Source of the DNA: UBA4582 sp965657335
GTDB taxonomy: Bacteria > Pseudomonadota > Gammaproteobacteria > Pseudomonadales > Azotimanducaceae
Length of the DNA: 64,000 bases
Reading direction: 5' to 3'
NCBI GenBank assembly: GCA_965657335.1
Contig: CBFHOH010000001.1
Span: 62,001 to 126,000, forward strand
Part shown: in pieces, positions 45,934 to 54,384 of the stretch
Layout of the letters: every line of letters begins with the position of its first letter
Position numbering within the stretch: the stretch's first letter is position 1
Program-made: the position numbers and the translations under genes
Notes under the pieces: model-generated
Seen by the model: only the letters and a program-made list of their open reading frames with translations
What the model was told of the DNA's origin: nothing
Database searches by the model: none

Positions 45934-47211
45934 GTGACCGAACATGAAACGCTCATTGCATGTCATGAATGTGACGCTGTATTCGTACGACAAAACATAC
46001 CCGTCGGGGCTCGTGCGAATTGCACACGTTGTGGCAATTCTCTCTATAGGAATATCAAAAACTCTATTTCAAAGAGCCTAGCGCTTTACCTTTCCGCCTT
46101 TGTATTACTAATCATTGCAAATGTTTATCCATTCCTCTCAATGCGAACGACGGGGCTTGAACAAGTAGGCCTGATTTACAGCGGCGGCTTGGCCCTCTAT
46201 GAATTCGGTATGGGTGAACTGGGGCTTGTCGTTGTATTAACCAGCATCATATTTCCAGTTTTGTCGATTCTTGGCATGCTATATCTGTTGATACCTCATG
46301 CACTGGGCTATCTACCATTGTTTCACCAGCAGGTTTTCCAGATTGTAAAAGTTGCTGAGCCCTGGAGTCTGCTGGCAGTCTTTATGTTGGGCACGTTGGT
46401 TGCTGTCGTTAAACTACAAAGTTTAGCTACCGTCATTCCAGGCTTGGGCTTGGTTGCCTTTTGCTTCATGCTGGTGATCTATTCCGCCGCACGAGCCTCC
46501 TTCGATCCTGAGAGGTTCTGGTCACTCTCGCTGGTAAAACAGGCAACCACGCGCGAGGTTTCTCCCGATAGCGCGATCACCAATTGTCATACATGTGGTC
46601 TAGTGAGGCCTTTCTCGACGCATACACACGACTGTGCACGCTGTGGCGCCTCAGTGCACTATCGAAAAAAAGATAGTGCTCAGCGAACTTGGGCTTATCT
46701 TTTTGCTGCTTCGATGATGCTCATTCCGGCAAACCTTTTACCAATCATGAACGTTAAGGTTCTGGGATCAGGCCAGCCAGACACAATCATGAGTGGCGTT
46801 ATTAGACTCATCGAGTCTGGTTTGTGGGGCCTGGCCCTGATCGTGCTAATTGCCAGCGTCGTTGTACCTGCACTTAAACTGACCGCAATCAGCTTTTTAC
46901 TGTATTCCGTTCGTAAGAAATCTGGATGGCGGCCAAGGGATCGCACTTTGCTTTATCGTGTGACTCACGTCGTCGGTGCCTGGTCAATGGTTGATGTTTT
47001 CTTGGTGGGCCTCTTAGCCGGACTGGTTAAACTTGGGTTAATTGCTACAATCGAACCTGGGCTTGGTGCCACATTCTTTTGTGCCGCGGTTGTCTTAACG
47101 ATTTTTGCGGCGAATAATTTTGACTCCAGATTGATCTGGGACCATGCTCAAGCAGAAACAACGGTAGAACAAGACTCGACGCATAACAAAAGACTTAAAA
47201 CAATATTGTGA
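45934..47211 (+). CDS. pqiA: PqiA family membrane protein
   Basis: This protein of about 425 residues carries two PqiA modules. Each starts with a zinc ribbon of two CxxC pairs (CHECDAVF with CTRCG; CHTCGLVRPF with CARCG) and is followed by four membrane helices. PqiA is the inner-membrane partner of the MCE protein PqiB in E. coli, a suspected lipid shuttle between membranes induced by envelope stress. I chose the GTG at 45934, which has AGGGAG ten bases upstream; the frame can also open at a TTG at 45910. Its stop overlaps the pqiB start (GTGA). Base composition resembles the neighbours. Confidence 0.9.
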   Translation: MTEHETLIACHECDAVFVRQNIPVGARANCTRCGNSLYRNIKNSISKSLALYLSAFVLLIIANVYPFLSMRTTGLEQVGLIYSGGLALYEFGMGELGLVVVLTSIIFPVLSILGMLYLLIPHALGYLPLFHQQVFQIVKVAEPWSLLAVFMLGTLVAVVKLQSLATVIPGLGLVAFCFMLVIYSAARASFDPERFWSLSLVKQATTREVSPDSAITNCHTCGLVRPFSTHTHDCARCGASVHYRKKDSAQRTWAYLFAASMMLIPANLLPIMNVKVLGSGQPDTIMSGVIRLIESGLWGLALIVLIASVVVPALKLTAISFLLYSVRKKSGWRPRDRTLLYRVTHVVGAWSMVDVFLVGLLAGLVKLGLIATIEPGLGATFFCAAVVLTIFAANNFDSRLIWDHAQAETTVEQDSTHNKRLKTIL

Positions 47212-48878
47212 GCGAACACGACACTCCCGAAGTAAGCCTTAAAGCCGGTATCTCCATCGTTTGGCTGATTCCATTGGTCACTGCGATCGTTGGCATATGG
47301 CTAGTCGCCCGAACCGTGCTTGAACAAGTTCCTACCGCAACGATTACCTTCAAAACCGCACAGGGTATCGAGGCGGGCAAAACACGCATCAAATATAAAA
47401 GTGTTGATATTGGCATTATTGAAGAAATCCAATTCGGTCCTGACTTCGAGCATGTGGTGCTTACCGCGACGTTCAACGAGGGCATGGAGGAGTTTCTACG
47501 CCGAAACACGCGTTTCTGGGTTGTCAGACCACAACTGAGTATAAGAGGCGCCTCTAGGCTAGATACACTGATATCTGGCTCTCATATTGAAATAGATCCG
47601 GGCCCAGGAGCACCACAGTACAACTTTGTCGGCCTCGAAGAGATTCCCCTAATAACGACCGATGACGCCGGCACCCAGATAACACTGGTTGCTGATAACC
47701 TTGGGTCTCTTGCGCCGGGTTCCCCGGTCTACTATCAGGGCTTACTCGCCGGAGAAGTGTTAGGACACGAATTAGGAAACGATGCCGAGAGTATTTTTAT
47801 TCACGCATTTATCCGTGATCCTTTTGACCAACTGGTTAAAGGGAATAGTCGTTTCTGGAACGTCAGCGGTATCGATATCTCGCTTAACGCTAACGGACTT
47901 GAACTAAAAACTGCGTCACTGCAAGCCTTAATGTTTGGCGGCATATCTTTCGAAACGCCCCAAACATTGGAGCGCGGCAGCGCTGATATCGCTAACCTCG
48001 TGTTTACGCTCTACCCCGATCACGATGTCATCGAGGAACAGGCCTTCACTCGGAAGCAGCAGTTTGTCATGTATTTTGACAGTTCAGTACGCGGACTCAG
48101 CACGGGAGCACCGCTGGAATTCAAAGGCATTCGCATCGGGACAGTACTGGATGTCAGACTGGAGTTTGTGAGCAAACTGACTTCGTTCCGTATCCCTGTT
48201 TTGGTCGAAATAGAACCTGACCGGATCATTGACCGTGATACAGAAGGCAGCGTTTCGCCACTCGAAACGCTACAAACGCTCATTGATCAAGGACTGAGGG
48301 CAAGGCTTGCAACGGGTAGTTTGTTGACCGGCCAGCTTTATGTCGAACTCAACATGTATCCCGGCACCGAAGCTAACTATCAAGCCGATATTGAATCGCC
48401 ATACCCTGAGCTGCCTACTATTCCCGGTGCATTAGAGGCTATGACCGAGTCAATTCAAGCCTTTGCTAGCAAGTTGGAAACAATTGACGTAGAGGAAATT
48501 GGCAATGATGTGCTGGGTATTCTAAAGGGAACGAACGATCTGCTTAACAAACCAAAATCAGAAGCGACGGTAACAGACCTTCAGGAAACGATCCGCTCAC
48601 TTAAAGGCATATTGCTTCGCGTAGAAGATGCCAATGTCGATGAAACAATCGCTTCTGCAAACAAGGTTTTACTGAGTGTGGACGAAACCCTTACGCTAAT
48701 TGATGGCGTATTGAACCCTGATTCGCCGTTACACTATAACGCGATCAGGGTGATCGAGGAACTAGAGGGAACAGCGAGGTCAGTCCGATCTCTCATCGAG
48801 TTGTTAGAGCGTCAACCACAATCCCTGTTATTTGGTCGTGGCAAACTAGAGGACGAAGGGGTCAATACAAATGATTAA
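47208..48878 (+). CDS. pqiB: PqiB family MCE protein
   Basis: This 556-residue protein has one N-terminal inner-membrane helix (about residues 13-33) and three MCE domains in the periplasm. Their cores are at about 40-130 (ITFKTAQGIEAGKTRIKYKS), 160-250 (LGSLAPGSPVYYQGLLAGEV) and 285-375 (VRGLSTGAPLEFKGIRIGTV). A long helical C-terminal tail follows, as in PqiB, where it forms a needle spanning the periplasm. MCE rings carry lipids or other hydrophobic molecules. The start is GTG, overlapping pqiA by four bases; the end overlaps pqiC by eight. Confidence 0.93.
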   Translation: MSEHDTPEVSLKAGISIVWLIPLVTAIVGIWLVARTVLEQVPTATITFKTAQGIEAGKTRIKYKSVDIGIIEEIQFGPDFEHVVLTATFNEGMEEFLRRNTRFWVVRPQLSIRGASRLDTLISGSHIEIDPGPGAPQYNFVGLEEIPLITTDDAGTQITLVADNLGSLAPGSPVYYQGLLAGEVLGHELGNDAESIFIHAFIRDPFDQLVKGNSRFWNVSGIDISLNANGLELKTASLQALMFGGISFETPQTLERGSADIANLVFTLYPDHDVIEEQAFTRKQQFVMYFDSSVRGLSTGAPLEFKGIRIGTVLDVRLEFVSKLTSFRIPVLVEIEPDRIIDRDTEGSVSPLETLQTLIDQGLRARLATGSLLTGQLYVELNMYPGTEANYQADIESPYPELPTIPGALEAMTESIQAFASKLETIDVEEIGNDVLGILKGTNDLLNKPKSEATVTDLQETIRSLKGILLRVEDANVDETIASANKVLLSVDETLTLIDGVLNPDSPLHYNAIRVIEELEGTARSVRSLIELLERQPQSLLFGRGKLEDEGVNTND

Positions 48879-49476
48879 GTTTTACTTCATATTTTTGATT
48901 TATTTGTTGTTGTCTGGTTGCTCGTCAGTTTCTGAGCAATCGGTTAAATACTACATTATTAATCCGGTTGAACAGCAACCTTTAATTTCAGCAGACGATT
49001 CCTTACCGTTAAATGTGCGAGTGCTCGATCTGCGAATACCACAATATCTTGAACATTTTCAGATAGCCCGAAGAACCGGACAACAGCAAATCGCCTTTTC
49101 AGATAATCACCAGTGGGGTGAAAACCTCAGCAAAAACCTCGTCCGTACGCTAGCACGCAACTTAAGCAGACAGTTAGATAGCCCATCAGTTTTTACGCCA
49201 TCGATAAGGTCAAGTTCGAAACCTGACTTTACTATCACGGTTTTCATAGATCAGTTTGAGCAGGATTCAGAGGGAAACGTTCAACTTGCCGCACGCTATC
49301 AGATTTCCAGTCTCGAGGAAAAAAGTACTCTGTCAATGCGAGTCTTTGAACAAAGTCTCAGCAATGATCAGCAACGCAGCTACGCGAGTATGGTCGCGAC
49401 GATGGAGGCTCTATTTAACAACTTATGTATGGAAATCTCTGACTCTCTGATCACTATCAGGAGCCATCGAGGGTGA
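48871..49476 (+). CDS. pqiC: PqiC family outer-membrane lipoprotein
   Basis: This 201-residue lipoprotein has a lipobox LLSGC with the lipidated Cys17, so it is anchored in a membrane, presumably the outer one. The mature part resembles PqiC/DUF330 (VKYYIINPVEQQ, LNVRVLDLRIPQYLEHFQIARRTG, NLVRTLARNLSRQL), the docking partner of the PqiB needle. The ATG lies inside the last codons of pqiB, and its own stop overlaps the next GTG by four bases. Confidence 0.88.
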   Translation: MIKFYFIFLIYLLLSGCSSVSEQSVKYYIINPVEQQPLISADDSLPLNVRVLDLRIPQYLEHFQIARRTGQQQIAFSDNHQWGENLSKNLVRTLARNLSRQLDSPSVFTPSIRSSSKPDFTITVFIDQFEQDSEGNVQLAARYQISSLEEKSTLSMRVFEQSLSNDQQRSYASMVATMEALFNNLCMEISDSLITIRSHRG

Positions 49477-50414
49477 AACTCTGGCGTTTCGCAACAGTCA
49501 TATGCTTGTTAAGCATCTACGGCCCTTTTCACGCTCAAGCTAAGTCGGCCGTCGATTTTGATACAGCCACGGGCAGGGATCTCATGCAGGCTGTTTATGA
49601 CCAACACCTACGATATCCATATATCTACGAAGAGATATCGATGGTTACCCATGATCGCAAAGGAAACAAGGAAACTAAATCACTGCGTTTCTTTTCCAGA
49701 GCTGAAGCGATTAACAATGTCAAAATGCTCTTGCTCTTCGATTCTCCTCAAGAAATTGAAGGCGTCGCTTTTCTGGCAAGGCGCAGCGAAGATGGTGCAT
49801 TGAAGTCAGAACTACATTTACCTGCCTTTGAGCAGTCAATGATCAACAACAGTGACGATGATGAGGGTCAAAATTTTTTAGGTACTGATTTCAGTATAGA
49901 AAATCTCATCGGCGAAGATCTCAACAAATACTTTTACACGAGACAACGTGACACGGTCTTAGATAACGCTTATTACTATGTTGTTGATGTTTTTCATGCT
50001 AACGGCGACAAAGAAGAGCGTAAATATTTGCTGCGCCGCCACTATCTTTTGCGAGACAACTTGTTTATCGCGCGAACAGACTATTTCGATTCCATTGGCC
50101 GCTTGCGAAAAAGACAATCAGCTCATGACCTTGTGCAGGTCACAAGTAATGTATGGAATGCCAATATGCGGTTGATGGAGGATTTTTTACTAGAGAGTAA
50201 AACACTCGTTAAAGTAAACCGTCGCATCCACTCAGCAGACTATGTACCGGAAAAGGTCTTTTCATCTGAGTGGTTATTCGAGAATGGTGAGCAACATTTG
50301 GTTCCAGACTTAGACCTTGAAATGGATTTAGAGTCGGACGAACACAGTCCCTCCGAGCAAGCTAGCATTAACTTGACCCTCGCTGAAATTCCCGCAGAGG
50401 AGGTGTTGCCATGA
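49473..50414 (+). CDS. LolA-like outer membrane lipoprotein-sorting protein
   Basis: This 313-residue protein has an N-terminal signal peptide (RFATVICLLSIYGPFHAQA) and belongs to the large LolA-like family annotated as outer membrane lipoprotein-sorting proteins. Typical elements are the opening DLMQAVYDQHLRYPYIYEE, the KSLRFFSRAEAI strand and the diagnostic FLGTDFSIENLIGEDL. Such proteins usually pair with MMPL/RND transporters, as here. The likely role is a periplasmic carrier for a lipid-like cargo. Beyond residue 280 the tail is very acidic. The start is GTG at 49473, coupled to pqiC; its stop overlaps the next ATG (ATGA). Confidence 0.88.
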   Translation: MKLWRFATVICLLSIYGPFHAQAKSAVDFDTATGRDLMQAVYDQHLRYPYIYEEISMVTHDRKGNKETKSLRFFSRAEAINNVKMLLLFDSPQEIEGVAFLARRSEDGALKSELHLPAFEQSMINNSDDDEGQNFLGTDFSIENLIGEDLNKYFYTRQRDTVLDNAYYYVVDVFHANGDKEERKYLLRRHYLLRDNLFIARTDYFDSIGRLRKRQSAHDLVQVTSNVWNANMRLMEDFLLESKTLVKVNRRIHSADYVPEKVFSSEWLFENGEQHLVPDLDLEMDLESDEHSPSEQASINLTLAEIPAEEVLP

Positions 50415-53191
50415 TAGCTGCAATATTTAGAATCGGCGCTCGTCACCAGCCTGCCACTCTGCTTATCGTTACGCTATTAACTTTTGCCCTCGGCAGCGGC
50501 TTATCTAAGTTAAATATAGATACAAGCTTCGACAGCCTCATTCCCCATGATGACCCAAATCGACTGGTGTACCAGCAGGTCATGGACGAGTTTGGTTCTG
50601 ACAATAAGACAATTATTTACGTCGAAGATGAAGAACTCTGGACGCCTTCAAAACTAGCGACACTTGAGTCTATCCATATCGCACTAAAGCAGATCCCTGA
50701 GGTCAATCGCGTCGAGGGTCTGTTTAGCTTAAAAACGATAAAAGGTTCCCGAGTCGATGGTAAATCAACCATAAAGACCGAATCCGTTATCGAAAGCCTG
50801 CCGGAAACAGCGCTAGCGGCTCAAGCCGCACGACTCCGCGCCTTGAGTAACCCTCTGTATATCGGCAATCTTTTCTCAGAGAACGGCAATGTTACGGCGA
50901 TTATCGTGACGCTCGAAGACGAGCTGGAAAACCACAAGCTTGATATTGGAGCAAATGCCTACAGGACAATTGAGAAATTATTAGGTCAACACCAGGCTGA
51001 ATTCTCCCAACTATTTCAAGTGGGACCGCCTCGTATTAATGCTGAAATTCGTGACAATTTGACCGGAGACTTTCAGCTCCTTGGTCCGCTCTCGGCCTTC
51101 GTGTTGGTTATATCAATACTTGCATTTATGCGCAGCGGGTTAGCAGCCGCTGTCCCAGTGATTACCTCAACGTTAACCATCGTCTGGACCTTTGGAATTT
51201 TAGGATGGCTGGGAATACCGCTAAATATGTTAAGTGCCATGATTCCATCACTCATTATTGTGATCGGATCAACCGAAGACACGCATATGATGGCGGCCTA
51301 TTTCAGAGGTCTACACACTAGCCTCAATGAAATAAAACACAAAGAAAGTGAACCACAGCGCCTGGCGCTAGCTTACATGGCAAAGCATACGGGGCTACCT
51401 CTAATCCTCACAGTGCTAACGACAACACTTGGCTTTGCAAGCAACCTCTTTAGTTCGATCGGTTTAATTCAGGATTTCGCAATCGCTTCAACCCTAGCTA
51501 TCGTTATCAACGGTATGGTGACTATACTTGTGGTTCCATTACTGCTTTCCCGGTTCGGATTTAAAGATTTTGGTTCAAGAACGCAGAGTGAATCAATATA
51601 CGAAAACAGTTTGCCGGCAAAAATCATCCGAGCTTTCAGAATTTCCCAAGATAATTATCCGTTATATACGCTTGGTTTCACTGCCATTCTTTGCGCATTC
51701 TTTACAATACAGGCTTCCAAGCTTTATGTAACGAACGACCCAATGTCCTATTTCCCTCAGGATAATCTATTAGTCCAAGAGACGCAGCGCATCCACGAGG
51801 AACTAGCCGGGGTTAAGGTGTTCTTTGTAACGTTAGAGGCCGAAGCCGAAAATGCGTTTCTGGAGCCAGAGAATCTACGTAAGCTTGAGAGCATTCAGGC
51901 GTTCATGAAAAAGCAGGGGGTATTTGATTCCACACTATCCGTGGCTGATCACCTTAAATATGTAAACGGTGAATTTCAGGGCAGGTTCGGTGAACGATCA
52001 CTGCCGAAGACGCGAGAAATGGTTGCTCAGTACTTATTATTTTTCCACCGAACCGATCTCGAGCCATACGTGAGCCACGACTATCGATTTGCTAACATTG
52101 TTGTGCGCCATAACGTTAATGACTCGAACACACTGAATCAGTACATTGAAGAATTAGAGTCCGCCGTACAACAAATTGCTGGTATCAGCATAAAAACACA
52201 CGTCATCGGTGAAAACCTCATGATTAATCAGGCTGCAGAAAGTTTGATGACGTCTCAGGTTAAGGCGCTTGGGCTTCTACTTTTACTGATTTTTATCATC
52301 ATGTCGGTAATGTTCACATCACTAAAAGGCGGCGCAATAGCACTGATACCTTCAGTGATTCCCATTATATTAATGTTCGGCATCATGGGGTTTCTCGGGA
52401 TTCCACTTAACCCAGGCACTGCGATGGTTGCCGTCATTGCCGTTGGTATCGCTATTGACGGCACTATTCATCTGTTAGCAAGGTATAATGAAATTTGTCG
52501 CTCGACCTCTGACTATAAGCTCGCAGTAAAAATGTCAGTGCAAGAAGTCGCCACACCGCTTATTGTTTCGAGCCTCGCGCTGTCATTTGGGTTTGGCATT
52601 TTGTTATTTTCAAATTTTACGGTCGTTGCACAGTTTGGCGCGCTTGCTGCCGCGACGATGCTCATCTCGATATTCGCAAACTTACTCATAACACCCATTA
52701 TTATGGAACGCGTGCGCCTCGTGGGTTTGTACCAGATAATCGCGATGAACGTCGATGAGAATGTACTCGATGAAAGCCCTCTTTTTCGGGGTATGACACG
52801 TTATCAACGTAAAAAAGCCATCCTCATTTCAGAGATACATGAATTTCAACCTGGAGAAAAGCTAGTAGAACAAGATACCATCGGGCGCAGCATGTACATG
52901 ATTCTGGAAGGAGAGGCGGCTGTCATTCGCAGAGACAACGATCGTGAGCGAAAAATCGCCTCTCTCAACGCCGGGGAAGTTTTTGGCGAAATAGGATACA
53001 TCAGAGCGATCGAGCGAACCGCAGACGTTACGGCTACTTCAGCCGTTGCGGCGCTAAAATTTGATTACGAACGAATGCAGAAAGACCTTAAGTTTTTCCC
53101 CAATATCATTGCGCAGCTCAACTTTAATATCAGTGCGATTCTTGGTGAAAGGCTTGCTGACGTGCTTGAAGAGGAACATCAGCAAACCTAG
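50411..53191 (+). CDS. MMPL/RND-family transporter fused to a cyclic-nucleotide-binding domain
   Basis: Residues 1-790 form an RND/MMPL transporter with two repeats, each with a membrane helix, a periplasmic loop and a bundle of five helices (GPLSAFVLVISILAFM region near 220; a second near 615-760 with VIAVGIAIDGTIHLLARY). Residues 791-915 are a cNMP-binding beta-barrel: FQPGEKLVEQDTIGRSMYMILEGEAAVIRR, then the phosphate-binding cassette GEVFGEIGYIRAIERTAD. The cassette keeps the key Glu860 and Arg869, so ligand binding is plausible. RND proteins of this group usually lack such a domain as far as I know. It is the last gene of the coupled pqiABC-LolA-RND unit and ends 25 bases from the convergent dctP. 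Confidence 0.9.
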   Translation: MIAAIFRIGARHQPATLLIVTLLTFALGSGLSKLNIDTSFDSLIPHDDPNRLVYQQVMDEFGSDNKTIIYVEDEELWTPSKLATLESIHIALKQIPEVNRVEGLFSLKTIKGSRVDGKSTIKTESVIESLPETALAAQAARLRALSNPLYIGNLFSENGNVTAIIVTLEDELENHKLDIGANAYRTIEKLLGQHQAEFSQLFQVGPPRINAEIRDNLTGDFQLLGPLSAFVLVISILAFMRSGLAAAVPVITSTLTIVWTFGILGWLGIPLNMLSAMIPSLIIVIGSTEDTHMMAAYFRGLHTSLNEIKHKESEPQRLALAYMAKHTGLPLILTVLTTTLGFASNLFSSIGLIQDFAIASTLAIVINGMVTILVVPLLLSRFGFKDFGSRTQSESIYENSLPAKIIRAFRISQDNYPLYTLGFTAILCAFFTIQASKLYVTNDPMSYFPQDNLLVQETQRIHEELAGVKVFFVTLEAEAENAFLEPENLRKLESIQAFMKKQGVFDSTLSVADHLKYVNGEFQGRFGERSLPKTREMVAQYLLFFHRTDLEPYVSHDYRFANIVVRHNVNDSNTLNQYIEELESAVQQIAGISIKTHVIGENLMINQAAESLMTSQVKALGLLLLLIFIIMSVMFTSLKGGAIALIPSVIPIILMFGIMGFLGIPLNPGTAMVAVIAVGIAIDGTIHLLARYNEICRSTSDYKLAVKMSVQEVATPLIVSSLALSFGFGILLFSNFTVVAQFGALAAATMLISIFANLLITPIIMERVRLVGLYQIIAMNVDENVLDESPLFRGMTRYQRKKAILISEIHEFQPGEKLVEQDTIGRSMYMILEGEAAVIRRDNDRERKIASLNAGEVFGEIGYIRAIERTADVTATSAVAALKFDYERMQKDLKFFPNIIAQLNFNISAILGERLADVLEEEHQQT

Positions 53192-53216
53192 CATTACATC
53201 GACTGAAAACTTTTAT

Positions 53217-54332
53217 TCACTTCAATTCAGCACGGGAATTGATATAGGCGCGCTCAGAAATCTCGTGGTAATCCTCGACCCCCGCCTTGAAGTTGATGTA
53301 TGACTCATAAATTCTTCTTTCAAGCGGATCTTCGGTCGGCAGCTCACTCACCACAATATCTGAGATTTTCTTTAATTCCCGCAACACTTCATCAGGAATT
53401 TTTCTCACCTCTACCTGATGTACATTAACTAGTTCTTCAAGCGCTGCATTGTTCTTGGCGGTATAGAGTGCCAGCATATCCTCATTGGTTACACGACTTG
53501 CGATTCTGACTATCTCCTGTAAATCTGGCGGAAGCGTGTCAAAAGCCGCTTTATTAATAATCGTTTCGAGTGTCGGCCCCGGTTCCTGCCAACCCGGATA
53601 GTAATAGTACTTCGCCACCTGATGTAATCCGAACGCCAGATCATTATAAGGGCCAACCCATTCCGTTGCGTCGATCACCCCGGTTTGTAGACTCGTAAAA
53701 ATTTCTCCCCCCGGCAGGGTGATCGCTGTTCCACCAGCACGCTGGAATACTTCACCGCCAAGCCCAGGTATTCGCATCTTAATACCACGTAAGTCATCCA
53801 TGGAATTCAGTTCTTTATTGAACCAACCGGCCATTTGAACACCGGTGTTACCTGCAGGCGTGGGTACTAGGTCATATCGTGCATATAGCTCTTCCCAAAG
53901 TGCTAGACCGCCACCCTGATATAGCCAAGCGTTCATTTCCTGGGCTGTGAGACCAAATGGCACCGTCGTGAATAACTGTGCGATAGGCACCTTGCCTTTC
54001 CAGTAATACGCCGCACCATGGCCCATTTCGACATTTCCCAGCGATACTGCATCAAAAACGCCTAACGCAGGTACGATTTCGTTGGCGCCAAACACGGTTA
54101 TTTTTAAACGCCCCGCGCTCATTGTCTCAACCCGTTCGGCGAGCAATTCCGGCGCTATACCGAGCCCTGGTAGATTTTTCGGCCACGTTGTTACCATGCG
54201 CCACTTAAACGTTTGTTGCTTCTGCACTGCAGCGCTGCCGTCGCTATTACTCGCTACTTCACCGCCACCACAAGCAGCTAGCAAACCAACAAGTACTACC
54301 AGTAAAGTTTTGCTAAAAAGTGCTGTTTTCAT
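53217..54332 (-). CDS. dctP: TRAP transporter substrate-binding lipoprotein (DctP, TakP/FcbT1-like)
   Basis: This 371-residue protein carries a lipobox LLAAC with the lipid-bearing Cys21, so it is tethered to the inner membrane. The mature part is a DctP-fold binding protein of the TakP/FcbT1 group: KWRMVTTWPKNLPGLG, GAAYYWKGKVPIAQLFTTVPFGL, MDDLRGIKMRIPGLGGEVFQRAGG and GEIFTSLQTGVIDATEWVGPYND. The Arg in KMRIPGLGG is the residue expected to bind the substrate carboxylate. Likely substrates are 2-oxo acids or other carboxylates. The cognate dctQM are on the opposite strand 8 kb away. It lies downstream of uvrD by 52 bases and may not share its transcript. Confidence 0.93.
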   Translation of the reverse strand: MKTALFSKTLLVVLVGLLAACGGGEVASNSDGSAAVQKQQTFKWRMVTTWPKNLPGLGIAPELLAERVETMSAGRLKITVFGANEIVPALGVFDAVSLGNVEMGHGAAYYWKGKVPIAQLFTTVPFGLTAQEMNAWLYQGGGLALWEELYARYDLVPTPAGNTGVQMAGWFNKELNSMDDLRGIKMRIPGLGGEVFQRAGGTAITLPGGEIFTSLQTGVIDATEWVGPYNDLAFGLHQVAKYYYYPGWQEPGPTLETIINKAAFDTLPPDLQEIVRIASRVTNEDMLALYTAKNNAALEELVNVHQVEVRKIPDEVLRELKKISDIVVSELPTEDPLERRIYESYINFKAGVEDYHEISERAYINSRAELK

Positions 54333-54384
54333 GAATCTACCTAAAAATTGTAATTATCATTATTGTTCGGACACGTCGCTGGCA

